Source: Ensifer sp. LC11 (lineage in GTDB: Bacteria > Pseudomonadota > Alphaproteobacteria > Rhizobiales > Rhizobiaceae). From it: DNA of 64,000 bases. The position numbers were made by a program, and so were the translations under genes. The stretch lies in the NCBI RefSeq assembly GCF_001695835.1, contig NZ_MBSO01000001.1, positions 62,001 through 126,000 of the forward strand, in the 5' to 3' direction. This document shows, piece by piece, positions 46,063 through 56,640 of this stretch (the stretch's first letter is position 1; every line of letters starts with the position of its first letter). The notes under the pieces were generated by a model. It worked only from the letters and a program-made list of their open reading frames with translations, was not told the origin of the DNA and did no database searches.

Positions 46063-47016
46063 ATGGCGCGCAGGAGCGAGGCGAACAACAGGCTTGACGA
46101 TGCTGCCCGGGCGGGCTGGCTATACTATGTCGCCGGCCGCACCCAGGACGAGATCGCGACCGTTATGGGAATTTCGCGGCAGTCGGCGCAGCGGTTGGTT
46201 TCGCTCGCCATGGCCGAGCGGCTGATCAAGGTTCGGCTCGATCATCCGATCGCCGCCTGCCTGGAGGCTGCCGCGGGCCTGCGCGACAAATATGGACTGA
46301 AGTATGTGGAGGTGGTGCCGAGCGATCCGGGGTCCACCTCGACGACGGTCGGCATCGCCGAAGCGGGTGCTGCCGAAATCGAGCGCTGGCTGAAGTCGAC
46401 CGAACCGCAGGTGCTGGCGATCGGTACCGGCCGCACATTGAAGGCAGCGGTCGACCAGTTGCCGCCGATGGAATGTCCGCAGCACCGCATCGTATCGCTC
46501 ACCGGCAATATCGGTCTTGACGGCTCGGCCGCCTATTACAACGTCATCTTCAGCATGGCTGATGCGGTCAAGGCGCGGCATTTTCCGATGCCGCTGCCGG
46601 TGCTCGCCGCCTCGCCGGAGGAGCGCGAGGTGCTGCACAGCCAGAGCCTGGTGCAGGTGGCATTGAAGCTTGGTGCTGAGGCGAATGTTGCGTTTGTCGG
46701 CGTTGGCGAACTCGGCCCCGACGCGCCGCTCTGTCAGGACGGGTTTCTGGCCCAGGACGAGATGGCTGATCTCACCAAGGCTGGAGCGGCGGGTGAGATC
46801 TGCGGCTGGATGTTCGACCACGACGGCGCGCTGCTATCCGGCAGCTTCAACGAGCGCGTTGCGTCGGTGCCGCTTCCGTCGCGCGACAAGGCGTCGGTGA
46901 TCGGTCTCGCCAAGGGCCGGCGCAAGTACGAGGCGCTGCGGGCGGCCGTGAAGGGCGGAATCATCAACGGTCTTATCACCGATGAGGCGACAGCGAGCTA
47001 TCTGCTCAACGCGTGA
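46063..47016 (+). CDS. smoC: SorC/DeoR-type sugar-binding transcriptional regulator of the polyol operon
   Basis: A 317-residue regulator: N-terminal HTH (GRTQDEIATVMGISRQSAQR, residues about 25-44) and a C-terminal sugar-phosphate-isomerase-like effector domain (VLAIGTGRTLKAAVDQLPP, VAFVGVGELG). It directly precedes the smo operon in the same orientation, as SmoC does in polyol clusters, so it probably senses a polyol or its phosphate. The ATG at 46063 matches the family; the longer open frame upstream is not supported. Confidence 0.85.
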   Translation: MARRSEANNRLDDAARAGWLYYVAGRTQDEIATVMGISRQSAQRLVSLAMAERLIKVRLDHPIAACLEAAAGLRDKYGLKYVEVVPSDPGSTSTTVGIAEAGAAEIERWLKSTEPQVLAIGTGRTLKAAVDQLPPMECPQHRIVSLTGNIGLDGSAAYYNVIFSMADAVKARHFPMPLPVLAASPEEREVLHSQSLVQVALKLGAEANVAFVGVGELGPDAPLCQDGFLAQDEMADLTKAGAAGEICGWMFDHDGALLSGSFNERVASVPLPSRDKASVIGLAKGRRKYEALRAAVKGGIINGLITDEATASYLLNA

Positions 47017-47036
47017 TCGCAACACGAAACGTTTGA

Positions 47037-47062
47037 AAAGGCCGGCCGATGTGCCGGCCTTT
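47037..47062 (+). terminator. Terminator after the SorC-type regulator
   Basis: AAAGGCCGGC (47037-47046) and GCCGGCCTTT (47053-47062) form a perfect 10-bp stem with a 6-base loop. Only three Ts end the stem, so termination may be partial. Confidence 0.65.
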
Positions 47063-47174
47063 CGCATTTGCGTGATGAAAAAATCAGCAATCAAAACAAT
47101 CTTCTAATGTTTTCGTGTGCGGCGCAGCAACGATTGCGCATTGACAATTTGTCACGAGAAGTGAGTAATTGCCC

Positions 47175-47195
47175 ATGAGCAAGGCAAATGCTCAT
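47175..47195 (+). promoter_or_regulatory. Candidate operator of the smo operon
   Basis: ATGAGCA (47175-47181) and TGCTCAT (47189-47195) are perfect inverted arms 7 bases apart, 20 bases before the smoE start. A TTGACA at 47141 may be the -35 box, which would put the dyad over the start site, fitting repression by the SorC-type regulator. GGGAGG for smoE follows at 47205. Confidence 0.5.
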
Positions 47196-47215
47196 TTTCT
47201 TCTGGGAGGAAGTCG

Positions 47216-48526
47216 ATGAATTTGAGAACTTTCCTGCTGGGCACGTGCTCGGCAGTCGCGCTGTCGGGTCTGGCCCAAGCAGAAACCCTGACGATCGCGA
47301 CCGTGAACAACGGCGACATGATCCGGATGCAGAAGCTGACGGATGATTTCACGTCCAAGAATCCGGACATTCAGCTCGAGTGGGTGACGCTCGAGGAAAA
47401 CGTGCTGCGCCAGCGCGTGACGACCGACATCGCCACCAAGGGCGGGCAGTACGACATCATGACGATCGGCACCTATGAAGTGCCGATTTGGGCAAAGCAG
47501 GGCTGGCTGCTGCCGCTCGACAATCTCGGCGCCGAGTATGACGTCGACGACCTCCTGCCGGCGATCCGTTCGGGCCTGACCATCGACGGCAAGCTCTATG
47601 CAGCGCCGTTCTACGGCGAAAGCTCGATGGTGATGTACCGCAAGGACCTGTTCGAGAAGGCGGGGCTGACGATGCCCGATGCGCCGACCTGGGATTTCAT
47701 CGCCGATGCGGCGCGCAAGATCACCGACAAGAACAACGAAATCTATGGCATCTGCCTGCGCGGCAAGGCCGGCTGGGGCGAGAACATGGCCTTCCTGACG
47801 GCGACCGCGAACGCGTTTGGCGCGCGCTGGTTCGACGAGAACTGGAAGCCGCAGTTCGACCAGCCGGAGTGGAAGAACGCGCTCGACTTCTACGTCAAGC
47901 TGATGAACGACGCCGGACCGCCCGGCGCATCCTCGAACGGCTTCAACGAGAACCTGTCGCTGTTCCAGACCGGCAAGTGCGGCATGTGGATCGACGCGAC
48001 GGTGGCCGCCTCCTTCGTCACCAACCCGAAGGAATCGACGGTTGCCGACAAGGTCGGCTTCGCGCTCGCTCCCGACACCGGTCTTGGCAAGCGCGGCAAC
48101 TGGCTCTGGGCCTGGAACCTTGCGATCCCCGCAGGCTCGCAGAAGGTGGCAGCTGCAGAGAAGTTCATCGCCTGGGCAACCGGCAAGGACTATCTGAAGC
48201 TCGTTGCCGACAAGGAAGGCTGGGCCAACGTGCCTCCGGGCACGCGCACCTCGCTCTATGCGAATGCCGAGTACCAGAAGGCGGCGCCGTTCGCGAAGAT
48301 GACGCTCGACTCGATCAACGCGGCCGACCCGAAGAACCCGGCGGTCAAGCCGGTTCCCTATGTCGGCGTGCAATTCGTGGCGATCCCGGAATTCCAAGGG
48401 CTCGGCACGGCGGTCGGCCAGCAATTCTCGGCGGCACTTGCCGGCCAGATGAGCGTCGACGATGCACTTGCCAGTGCCCAGCAGCTCACCGAGCGTGAGA
48501 TGACCAAGGCCGGCTACATCAAGTGA
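47216..48526 (+). CDS. smoE: Sorbitol/mannitol ABC transporter substrate-binding protein
   Basis: A 436-residue family 1 (carbohydrate) binding protein with a Sec signal peptide (MNLRTFLLGTCSAVALSGLAQA, cleavage after AQA). Mature domain features such as YDIMTIGTYEVPIWAKQGWL and LPFYGESSM-like contacts fit the SmoE/MtlE group. It is the first gene of smoE-F-G-K-S-mtlK. Polyol specificity is inferred from the two polyol dehydrogenases in the operon. Confidence 0.92.
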   Translation: MNLRTFLLGTCSAVALSGLAQAETLTIATVNNGDMIRMQKLTDDFTSKNPDIQLEWVTLEENVLRQRVTTDIATKGGQYDIMTIGTYEVPIWAKQGWLLPLDNLGAEYDVDDLLPAIRSGLTIDGKLYAAPFYGESSMVMYRKDLFEKAGLTMPDAPTWDFIADAARKITDKNNEIYGICLRGKAGWGENMAFLTATANAFGARWFDENWKPQFDQPEWKNALDFYVKLMNDAGPPGASSNGFNENLSLFQTGKCGMWIDATVAASFVTNPKESTVADKVGFALAPDTGLGKRGNWLWAWNLAIPAGSQKVAAAEKFIAWATGKDYLKLVADKEGWANVPPGTRTSLYANAEYQKAAPFAKMTLDSINAADPKNPAVKPVPYVGVQFVAIPEFQGLGTAVGQQFSAALAGQMSVDDALASAQQLTEREMTKAGYIK

Positions 48527-48687
48527 GGCTCCCAAGGGCCCGGGGTGCTGGTCGCAAATGGCCGGTGCCCCGGTAATTCTCCTCCGGGCCGCTCTCCCGG
48601 AGGACGTTCCGCGGCGCGCGCGGTGACCCGTGCGCGCCCGGTCCGAGCTTTCGAACAAGCGTTGAATTCCGTCTTTGGGGGGACGCC

Positions 48688-49560
48688 ATGGCGACCTTGC
48701 ACACACGCTCCGCCGCGCGGCTGATGATCGCGCCTTCGGTGCTTCTGCTTCTGGCCTGGATGATTGTTCCCCTGGCCATGACGATCTACTTCTCGTTCCT
48801 GCGCTACAACCTGTTGATGCCGGGAATGGAAGAGTTCGCCGGTTTCTCGAACTATAGCTACTTCCTGACCGACCCCGCCTTCTTCCAGGCGATCTTCAAT
48901 ACGCTGGCGATCGTGCTCGGCGTGCTGTTCATCACCGTTGTCGGCGGCATCGCGCTGGCGCTTTTGCTCGACCAGCCGATGTTCGGGCAGGGGATCGTGC
49001 GCATCCTGGTGATTGCGCCCTTCCTGATCATGCCGACGGTGGCCGCGCTCGTCTGGAAGAACATGTTCATGAACCCGGTCAACGGGCTCTTTGCCTGGGT
49101 TGCCAAGCTCTTCGGGCTGCAACCCTTCGACTTCCTCGCCAATGCGCCGCTGATGTCGGTCATCCTGATCGTCGCCTGGCAATGGCTGCCCTTTGCGACG
49201 CTGATCCTTCTGACCGCGCTGCAGTCGCTCGACGAGGAGCAGAAGGAAGCCGCGCAGATGGATGGTGCCGGCGCCTGGAGCCGCTTCATCTACCTGGTGC
49301 TGCCGCATCTCTCCCGCGCGATCACCGTCGTCATCCTCATTCAGACGATCTTCCTGCTTTCGGTCTTCGCCGAGATCCTGGTGACGACCAATGGCGGACC
49401 TGGCACGCAGAGCACGAATTTGACCTTCCTCGTCTACGCGCAGGCATTGCTGCAGTTCGACGTGGGCGGCGCATCGGCCGGCGGCATCATCGCCGTCATC
49501 CTCGCCAACATCGTCGCATTCTTCCTGATGCGCATGATCGGCAAGACGCTGGAGGCTTGA
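48688..49560 (+). CDS. smoF: Polyol ABC transporter permease SmoF
   Basis: A 290-residue MalF-type permease with six membrane helices and the EAA loop [20 protein letters not shown]. It pairs with SmoG. The 161-base gap after smoE contains a GC-rich, hairpin-prone stretch (around 48575-48635) that may account for higher binding-protein expression. Confidence 0.94.
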   Translation: MATLHTRSAARLMIAPSVLLLLAWMIVPLAMTIYFSFLRYNLLMPGMEEFAGFSNYSYFLTDPAFFQAIFNTLAIVLGVLFITVVGGIALALLLDQPMFGQGIVRILVIAPFLIMPTVAALVWKNMFMNPVNGLFAWVAKLFGLQPFDFLANAPLMSVILIVAWQWLPFATLILLTALQSLDEEQKEAAQMDGAGAWSRFIYLVLPHLSRAITVVILIQTIFLLSVFAEILVTTNGGPGTQSTNLTFLVYAQALLQFDVGGASAGGIIAVILANIVAFFLMRMIGKTLEA

Positions 49561-49565
49561 AAACC

Positions 49566-50396
49566 ATGGCACGCAACGTCTCCACCCAAAGAAAGATCGT
49601 CGTGACCGTCGTCGCCTGGACGATCGGCATCCTGATCTTCTTCCCGATCCTCTGGACGTTCCTGACGAGCTTCAAGACCGAGGCGGAGGCGATCGCTTCG
49701 CCGCCGTCCCTGTTCTTCTTCGACTGGACAACGGAGAACTATCACGAGGTGCAGAGCCGCTCGAACTACTTCCTGCACTTCATGAACTCGGTCGTCGTCT
49801 CCTTCGGTTCGACGCTGATCGGCCTGATCATCGCCATCCCGTCCGCCTGGGCAATGGCGTTCTCGCCGACCAAACGCACCAAGGACGTGCTGATGTGGAT
49901 GCTCTCCACCAAGATGATGCCGTCGGTCGGCGTGCTGGTGCCGATGTATCTGCTGTTCCGCAACACCGGCCTGCTCGACACCCGCACCGGCCTGGTCATC
50001 GTGCTGACGCTGATCAACCTGCCGATCATCATCTGGATGCTCTACACCTACTTCAAGGAGATCCCCGGCGAGATCCTGGAGGCGGCGCGCATGGACGGCG
50101 CTTCGCTCACCAAGGAGATCATCTATGTGCTGACGCCGATGGCGATCCCCGGCATCGCCTCGACACTGCTCTTGAACATCATCCTCGCCTGGAACGAGGC
50201 GTTCTGGACGCTGAACCTCAGCGCCGCCAAGGCAGCACCTCTGACCGCCTTCATCGCCTCCTATTCGAGCCCGGAAGGTCTGTTCTACGCCAAGCTCTCG
50301 GCCGCCTCGACAATGGCGATCGCCCCCATCCTCATACTCGGCTGGTTCTCGCAGAAGCAGCTCGTGCGCGGCCTCACCTTCGGCGCGGTCAAATAA
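49566..50396 (+). CDS. smoG: Polyol ABC transporter permease SmoG
   Basis: A 276-residue MalG-type permease with six helices and the EAA loop [23 protein letters not shown] at 49566 lies 5 bases after smoF and fits the family N-terminus; earlier in-frame starts would lie inside smoF. Confidence 0.94.
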   Translation: MARNVSTQRKIVVTVVAWTIGILIFFPILWTFLTSFKTEAEAIASPPSLFFFDWTTENYHEVQSRSNYFLHFMNSVVVSFGSTLIGLIIAIPSAWAMAFSPTKRTKDVLMWMLSTKMMPSVGVLVPMYLLFRNTGLLDTRTGLVIVLTLINLPIIIWMLYTYFKEIPGEILEAARMDGASLTKEIIYVLTPMAIPGIASTLLLNIILAWNEAFWTLNLSAAKAAPLTAFIASYSSPEGLFYAKLSAASTMAIAPILILGWFSQKQLVRGLTFGAVK

Positions 50397-50407
50397 GGGA
50401 TACGACA

Positions 50408-51408
<1,001 letters not shown>

Positions 51409-51412
<4 letters not shown>

Positions 51413-52182
51413 AACGACTCGAAGGAAAGAGCGCGCTGATCACCGGGTCGGCGCGAGGGATCGGTCGTGCCTTTGCGGAGGCCTATATCCGCGAGGGCGC
51501 CACGGTCGCGATCGCCGACATCAACGTCGAGCGCGCGCGCCAGACGGCAACCGAGATCGGCACCGGCGCCTATGCGGTCGAGATGGACGTAACGCAACAG
51601 GCATCGATCGACGAGGCGATCGCCGCCGTCGTCCGGCAAGCGGGCGGGCTCGACATCCTCGTCAACAATGCCGCGCTCTTCGACCTCGCGCCGATCGTCG
51701 AAATCAGCCGCGCGAGCTATGACCGGCTGTTTGCGATCAACGTTTCCGGAACGCTGTTCACGCTGCAGGCGGCAGCCAGGCAGATGATCGATCAGGGCAG
51801 GGGCGGCAAGATCATCAACATGGCGAGCCAGGCGGGCAGGCGCGGCGAGGCCCTGGTCGCCGTCTACTGCGCCACCAAGGCTGCCGTCATCAGCCTCACC
51901 CAGTCGGCCGGCCTCAACCTCATCAAGCACGGCATCAACGTCAACGCGATCGCGCCCGGTGTCGTCGATGGCGAGCACTGGGACGGTGTCGATGCACTGT
52001 TTGCCAAATACGAGAACCGCCCGCTCGGTGAAAAGAAGAAGCTCGTCGGCGCGGAAGTGCCCTTCGGCCGGATGGGAACGGCCGAGGACCTGACCGGCAT
52101 GGCGATCTTCCTCGCGTCAGCCGAGAGCGACTATGTCGTCTCGCAGACCTACAACGTCGACGGCGGCAATTGGATGAGCTGA
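51409..52182 (+). CDS. smoS: L-iditol/sorbitol 2-dehydrogenase, SDR family
   Basis: A 257-residue short-chain dehydrogenase: cofactor motif [11 protein letters not shown] (residues 11-21), [10 protein letters not shown], and active-site YCATK. The family member in this operon context oxidises sorbitol to fructose and galactitol to tagatose with NAD. Coupled to smoK through ATGA. Confidence 0.93.
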
Positions 52183-52221
52183 ACCCGTTACACGGGTAAG
52201 GCCTCGAAAGGATACGGGATC

Positions 52222-53706
52222 ATGACGACCAAACTCTCAACTGCCGCCCTCGACACGATCAAGGCCAAAGCCGGCGTGCCTGCCTACGACCGGTCGCAAC
52301 TGACGGCAGGCATCGTGCATTTTGGCGTCGGCAATTTTCACAGGGCCCACCAGGCCGTCTATCTCGACGATCTCTTCAATGCCGGGCATGACCGCGACTG
52401 GGCGATCATCGGCGCGGGCGTGCTTGCCTCGGATGCGGCGATGCGCGCCAAGCTCGCGGAGCAGGATTTCCTGACGACCGTCGTCGAGCAGGACAACAAC
52501 CGCACCGGCGCTCATGTGACCGGCGCCATGATCGACTATCTGCAGCCCGGAGATGTCCCGGCGATCGTCGCGAGGCTTGCCGATCCGGCAATCCGCATCG
52601 TCTCGCTCACGATCACCGAAGGTGGCTACTTCATCGATCCGGCCTCCGGCGTCTTCAACCCGACCCATCCGGCAATCGTCGCCGATGCGCAGAACCCTTC
52701 AGCGCCGAAGACGGTGTTCGGCCTGATCGTCGCCGGCCTCAACGCGCGCAGGGCCGCAAACGTGCCGCCCTTCACCGTGATGTCCTGCGACAACATTCCG
52801 GGCAATGGTGAGGTTACCCATGCGGCGGTTGCCGGGCTCGCCCGTCTCTTCGATCCTGCCTTTGCCGACTGGATCGACGCCAATGTCGCGTTCCCGAACG
52901 GCATGGTCGACCGGATCACGCCGGCGACAGGCGCGCGCGAGATCGGCATCGTCGCCGACGACTACGGCATCGAGGATGCCTGGCCGGTGTTCTGCGAGGA
53001 ATTCAAGCAATGGGTGCTCGAAGATCACTTCCCGCTCGGCCGGCCGGCGCTGGAGAAGGTGGGTGTCCAGTTCGTCCCCGACGTTGCACCCTATGAGCAC
53101 ATGAAGATCCGTATCCTCAACGGCGGCCATGCGGCGATCGCCTATCCCGCCGCCTTGCTCGACATCCATTTCGTGCACGAGGCGATGGAAGAGCCATTGA
53201 TCCGCGCCTTTCTCGCCAAACTCGAACAGGACGAGATCATCCCGGTCATTCCACCGGTGCCGAACACGGACCTTGGTGACTATTACAAACTGATCGAGAC
53301 GCGCTTTTCCAATCCGAAGATCGGCGACACGATCCCGCGGCTGGCGCAGGACGGTTCCAACCGGCAGCCGAAATTCATCCTGCCGTCGACCGCCGATCGG
53401 CTGGCGCGCGGCGAGGATGTCGTCGGGCTGTCGCTGGTATCGGCGCTTTGGTGCCGTTACTTTGCCGGCACCTCCGACACCGGCAGGCCGATCGACTTCA
53501 ACGACCAGAGCGCCGACCGGCTCCACAGGGCCGCGCTGGCCGCCAAGGACGATCCGATGGCCTTTCTGGCGCTCGGCGACATTTTCGGCGAGGTCGCGCA
53601 GTCCGATCTCTTCCGCCGCCGTTTCGCCCATGCATTGAAAACCCTCTGGGAAAAGGGTACGCGCGCTACGCTCCAGCTTTATCTGGACGGCAAGCTTACC
53701 GCATAA
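52222..53706 (+). CDS. mtlK: Mannitol 2-dehydrogenase
   Basis: A 494-residue polyol-specific long-chain dehydrogenase. The N-terminal cofactor motif FGVGNFHRAHQAVYLDDL and the catalytic KIRILNGGHAAIAY (lysine, asparagine and histidine) are diagnostic. It oxidises mannitol to fructose with NAD, and D-arabitol in some relatives. GAAAGGA lies upstream. Its stop codon falls in the start of a palindromic repeat. Confidence 0.94.
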   Translation: MTTKLSTAALDTIKAKAGVPAYDRSQLTAGIVHFGVGNFHRAHQAVYLDDLFNAGHDRDWAIIGAGVLASDAAMRAKLAEQDFLTTVVEQDNNRTGAHVTGAMIDYLQPGDVPAIVARLADPAIRIVSLTITEGGYFIDPASGVFNPTHPAIVADAQNPSAPKTVFGLIVAGLNARRAANVPPFTVMSCDNIPGNGEVTHAAVAGLARLFDPAFADWIDANVAFPNGMVDRITPATGAREIGIVADDYGIEDAWPVFCEEFKQWVLEDHFPLGRPALEKVGVQFVPDVAPYEHMKIRILNGGHAAIAYPAALLDIHFVHEAMEEPLIRAFLAKLEQDEIIPVIPPVPNTDLGDYYKLIETRFSNPKIGDTIPRLAQDGSNRQPKFILPSTADRLARGEDVVGLSLVSALWCRYFAGTSDTGRPIDFNDQSADRLHRAALAAKDDPMAFLALGDIFGEVAQSDLFRRRFAHALKTLWEKGTRATLQLYLDGKLTA

Positions 53707-53786
53707 TTCCTTGGATCGGATTCGATACAAGGATGAAATTATGCGCCAATTCATAGCGTTACAGCGGCCTTGGCGCGATGCTGTAA
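53701..53786 (+). repeat. RIME-like two-palindrome repeat, copy A
   Basis: Palindrome 1 has arms GCATAATT (53701-53708) and AATTATGC (53737-53744); palindrome 2 has TTACAGC (53759-53765) and GCTGTAA (53780-53786). The internal order matches, in reverse orientation, the repeat at 54481-54583. The first arm contains the mtlK stop codon. Two adjoining palindromes are the hallmark of the rhizobial RIME1 element. Confidence 0.7.
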
Positions 53787-53799
53787 GAGGTAGTGTGCG

Positions 53800-54468
53800 A
53801 TGGCCGATGCGGCGTCCGGGCTGGTGATCTTCGACTGTGACGGGGTGCTCGTCGATAGCGAACCGATCTCGCTGGAAGTGCTTGTGGATGTGCTCTCCGC
53901 AGCCGGCGTTTCGATGACCACCGAGGAGGCGACCGAGCGCTTCCTCGGCCGCAGCCTGAAAAGCATGTCGGCGATCCTGCACGACGAATACGGGCTTGCC
54001 ACCGACGACACCTTTCTCGAAGGCATGCGCCTTCGCCTTTACCAGCGTTTCCGCACCGAATTGCAGCCGATCTCGGGCATCCGCCAGGCGGTCGAGGGCC
54101 TCAGCGGTGCGTGCTGCGTTGCCTCGTCCAGCCAGCCGGAGCGCATCCGCCTGTCGCTGACCGTCACCGGGCTTATCGACCTCTTCGAGCCCAACATCTT
54201 CTCCGCCACCATGGTGAAACACGGCAAGCCGGCGCCCGATCTCTTTTTGCATGCGAGCCGACAAATGGGTTTCGCGCCGAGGGATTGCGTCGTCGTCGAG
54301 GACAGTCCAGCCGGTATCGAAGCGGCAAAGGCGGCGGGAATGCGGGTCTTCGCTTTTACGGGCGGCAGCCACGCGCGCACGGACAAACATCGGCAAAGTC
54401 TGTCCGAACTCAGCCCAGACGTGCTGTTTGACGACATGAGCGAATTGTTACAGTTTGTCGGCAGATAG
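53800..54468 (+). CDS. HAD-superfamily phosphatase (beta-phosphoglucomutase-like)
   Basis: A 222-residue HAD hydrolase: motif I FDCDGVLVDSEPIS (nucleophile aspartate), motif II ASSSQPERI, motif III lysine in MVKHGKPAPDLFL and motif IV VVEDSPAGIEAAKAAG. Such enzymes dephosphorylate sugar or polyol phosphates. It is the same strand as the smo operon but separated from both neighbours by inverted copies of a RIME-like repeat. Substrate unknown. Confidence 0.9.
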   Translation: MADAASGLVIFDCDGVLVDSEPISLEVLVDVLSAAGVSMTTEEATERFLGRSLKSMSAILHDEYGLATDDTFLEGMRLRLYQRFRTELQPISGIRQAVEGLSGACCVASSSQPERIRLSLTVTGLIDLFEPNIFSATMVKHGKPAPDLFLHASRQMGFAPRDCVVVEDSPAGIEAAKAAGMRVFAFTGGSHARTDKHRQSLSELSPDVLFDDMSELLQFVGR

Positions 54469-54480
54469 CAGGGACGGAAC

Positions 54481-54583
54481 TACGGCGCCGCGCGTCTTGT
54501 GAGACGCGCAAAGGTCGCCGTAGCACTTTGAAGTGCTGCATGTTTTTTTCCTTTAATCGGCTAAGATTAAAGGAAACATGCAG
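54481..54583 (-). repeat. RIME-like two-palindrome repeat, copy B (inverted)
   Basis: Palindrome arms TACGGCG (54481-54487) with CGCCGTA (54516-54522), and CTGCATGTTT (54536-54545) with AAACATGCAG (54574-54583), the latter enclosing TTTAATC/GATTAAA. Read on the minus strand it aligns with 53701-53786, so the HAD gene is flanked by inverted copies. The second palindrome could also end HAD transcription. Confidence 0.75.
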
Positions 54584-54717
54584 TGGAGCGGAATGAGGAA
54601 AGGTGCGAGTGGTTTTACGCCCGCATACCCGCTCTGAGATATGATAATCGATCGCGGTTCTGATTTCGCGCCGAGCGGCCCAAAATCATCGTGATCCAGG
54701 GGGCGGGACTTTCATTG

Positions 54718-56301
54718 ATGCGTGAATACGTCGTTGCGGTCGATGTCGGTACCGGCAGTGCGCGCGCCGGTATCTTTGACCGGAAGGGCACGCTGCTTGC
54801 GCGTGCCGACCTGCCGATTGCCATGAACCGGCCGGAAGAAAACCACGCCGAACACGATTCCGAAGATATCTGGCGCGCCGTCTGCGGCGCGGTCAGGGCG
54901 GCGAAGGGCAAGGCCGGCATCGCTGCGGAAAGCGTTGCGGCAATCGGCTTCGACGCCACGTGCTCGCTGGTAGTGCGCGACCGTGAAGGCAGGCCGCTAT
55001 CCGTCAACCGCAAGGGCGAAGCGCGCTGGGACACGATCGTCTGGCTCGACCATCGGGCGCTCGCCGAGGCTGATTTCTGCACGGCGACCGGCCATCCCGT
55101 ACTCGATTTTTCCGGGCGGGTGATGTCGCCGGAAATGGAAATGCCGAAGCTCATGTGGCTGAAGCGCAATCTGCCGGCCCAATGGCAGAAGGCTGGCTTC
55201 TTTTTCGATCTCGCCGACTATCTGTCGTGGCGGGCGACGGGGAGTGCCGCACGCTCGCGCTGCACGCTGACGGCGAAATGGAACTATCTCGCCCATGAGA
55301 CGCGGGGCTGGCAGCCCGACTATCTCGAAAAGATCGGCCTGGAAGATCTCATCGAGCGTGGCGGATTGCCGGAAGCGAGTTTGCCGATCGGAAGCTCGGT
55401 CGGCCATCTCAGTGCAGCGGCTGCGGCCGAACTTGGGCTGGACGAGGGTTGCCAGGTGGCGCCGGGCCTGATTGACGCCTATGCCGGCGCGCTTGGCGTC
55501 GTCGGCAGTTTCATCGGTGCGCCGGAAAAGCTTGAACGACAACTGGCGCTGATCGCCGGTACGTCGAGTTGCATCGTCGCCTTTTCCAAGGACATGAAAC
55601 CGGGCTTCGGCATGTGGGGTCCCTATTACGAGGCGGTTCTTCCGGGCGCCTGGCTGATCGAAGGCGGGCAATCGGCGACCGGCGCATTGCTCGACCATAT
55701 CGTGCGGCTGCATGGCGGCGGTCTTGAGCCGACCGCCGAGACCCATGGCCGGATCATCGCCCGGGTGCAGGAACTGCGAGCAGAGCAGGGGACTGCCTTC
55801 GCCGATCGCCTGCACGTACTACCCGACTTCCATGGCAACCGCTCGCCACTCGCCGACCCGCACGGGCTCGGCGTCATCAGCGGCCTGCCGCTCGATTCCT
55901 CCTTCGACGCGCTCTGCCGCCTCTACTGGCGCACCTGTGTCGCGATCGCGCTCGGCATCCGCCACATTCTGGAGATGATGCGGGAGGTGGGCTATCAGCT
56001 CGACACGCTGCACGTCACCGGCGGCCATGTCCGCAATGCGCTGCTGATGGAGCTCTACTGCGATGTCACCGGCTGCCGCGTCGTGGCGCCGCAAGCGCCG
56101 GACGCAGTGCTGCTCGGAACGGCGATGGCGGCGGCGGTTGCCGGGGGCATGCATCAGGATCTCGCCGCAGCAGGCGCGGAAATGGCATCGGATGGGCACG
56201 AACACTTGCCGAATGCCGAGGTTCGCGACGCCTATGATCGCGATTATCGCCGCTTTCTGGCGCTTTATCGGCACCGCGACGAGCTCGACAGCATGCTGTG
56301 A
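54718..56301 (+). CDS. FGGY-family pentulose kinase (D-ribulokinase-like)
   Basis: A 527-residue sugar kinase: N-terminal ATP-binding VAVDVGTGSARAGIFDRKG, C-terminal VTGGHVRNALLMELYCDVTG. The long form and motifs fit the FGGY pentulose kinases rather than short xylulokinases. It probably phosphorylates the ketose from a polyol such as ribitol or arabitol, fitting the neighbouring operon. ATG at 54718 gives the family start; an in-frame GTG at 54691 is possible. Sometimes labelled xylB in rhizobia. Confidence 0.87.
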   Translation: MREYVVAVDVGTGSARAGIFDRKGTLLARADLPIAMNRPEENHAEHDSEDIWRAVCGAVRAAKGKAGIAAESVAAIGFDATCSLVVRDREGRPLSVNRKGEARWDTIVWLDHRALAEADFCTATGHPVLDFSGRVMSPEMEMPKLMWLKRNLPAQWQKAGFFFDLADYLSWRATGSAARSRCTLTAKWNYLAHETRGWQPDYLEKIGLEDLIERGGLPEASLPIGSSVGHLSAAAAAELGLDEGCQVAPGLIDAYAGALGVVGSFIGAPEKLERQLALIAGTSSCIVAFSKDMKPGFGMWGPYYEAVLPGAWLIEGGQSATGALLDHIVRLHGGGLEPTAETHGRIIARVQELRAEQGTAFADRLHVLPDFHGNRSPLADPHGLGVISGLPLDSSFDALCRLYWRTCVAIALGIRHILEMMREVGYQLDTLHVTGGHVRNALLMELYCDVTGCRVVAPQAPDAVLLGTAMAAAVAGGMHQDLAAAGAEMASDGHEHLPNAEVRDAYDRDYRRFLALYRHRDELDSML

Positions 56302-56640
56302 CGACGGCGTGCAGAGGTTGCCACGGCCGATTGGAACCTTTTGCCGCGCCGCGCATTCTAATATCGACCGGACGGTGGCGCGCATCGCCCCCAATGCGGC
56401 GCCGGAGGCAGACCGCCGGCCTACAACTCACACTCCCCGAGTGAGTTGCACATACCAGCCAGTGCCTTCCCTCGGCACTGGCTGTCGTGTTTCTGGGGCA
56501 AAGTGGGAATATCCAAACAGCAATGAGGTTGCCGCCAAAGAAAAGTGCCGGCGGAGGTGCCACCGGCGCAGACCATGGATGCTTTCAGCGGAGCCAGGTC
56601 ATTTCGCTGCCCTCGTGGAACAACGAAATGACCTGTCTGC
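56302..56640. terminator. Convergent 3' region with three hairpins
   Basis: No gene is seen in these 339 bases between the pentulose kinase (+) and phyR (-). Three perfect hairpins occur: CAACTCAC/GTGAGTTG (56424-56448), AGCCAGTGCC/GGCACTGGCT (56457-56483) and CAGGTCATTTCG/CGAAATGACCTG (56595-56635, 17-base loop). None has a long T tract. The third is 6 bases past the phyR stop and is probably part of its 3' end. Confidence 0.55.

Noticed and set aside
47192-48706. 504-codon minus frame opposite smoE
   Set aside because: Antisense to a clear binding-protein gene, with no domain and no promoter context.
52699-54396. 565-codon minus frame spanning mtlK, the repeat and the HAD gene
   Set aside because: Crosses two confirmed genes and a palindromic repeat on the opposite strand; arises from codon bias at high GC.
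53701-54583. Composite transposon formed by the inverted repeats around the HAD gene
   Set aside because: No transposase, the repeats are short intergenic palindromes, and no target-site duplication is visible.
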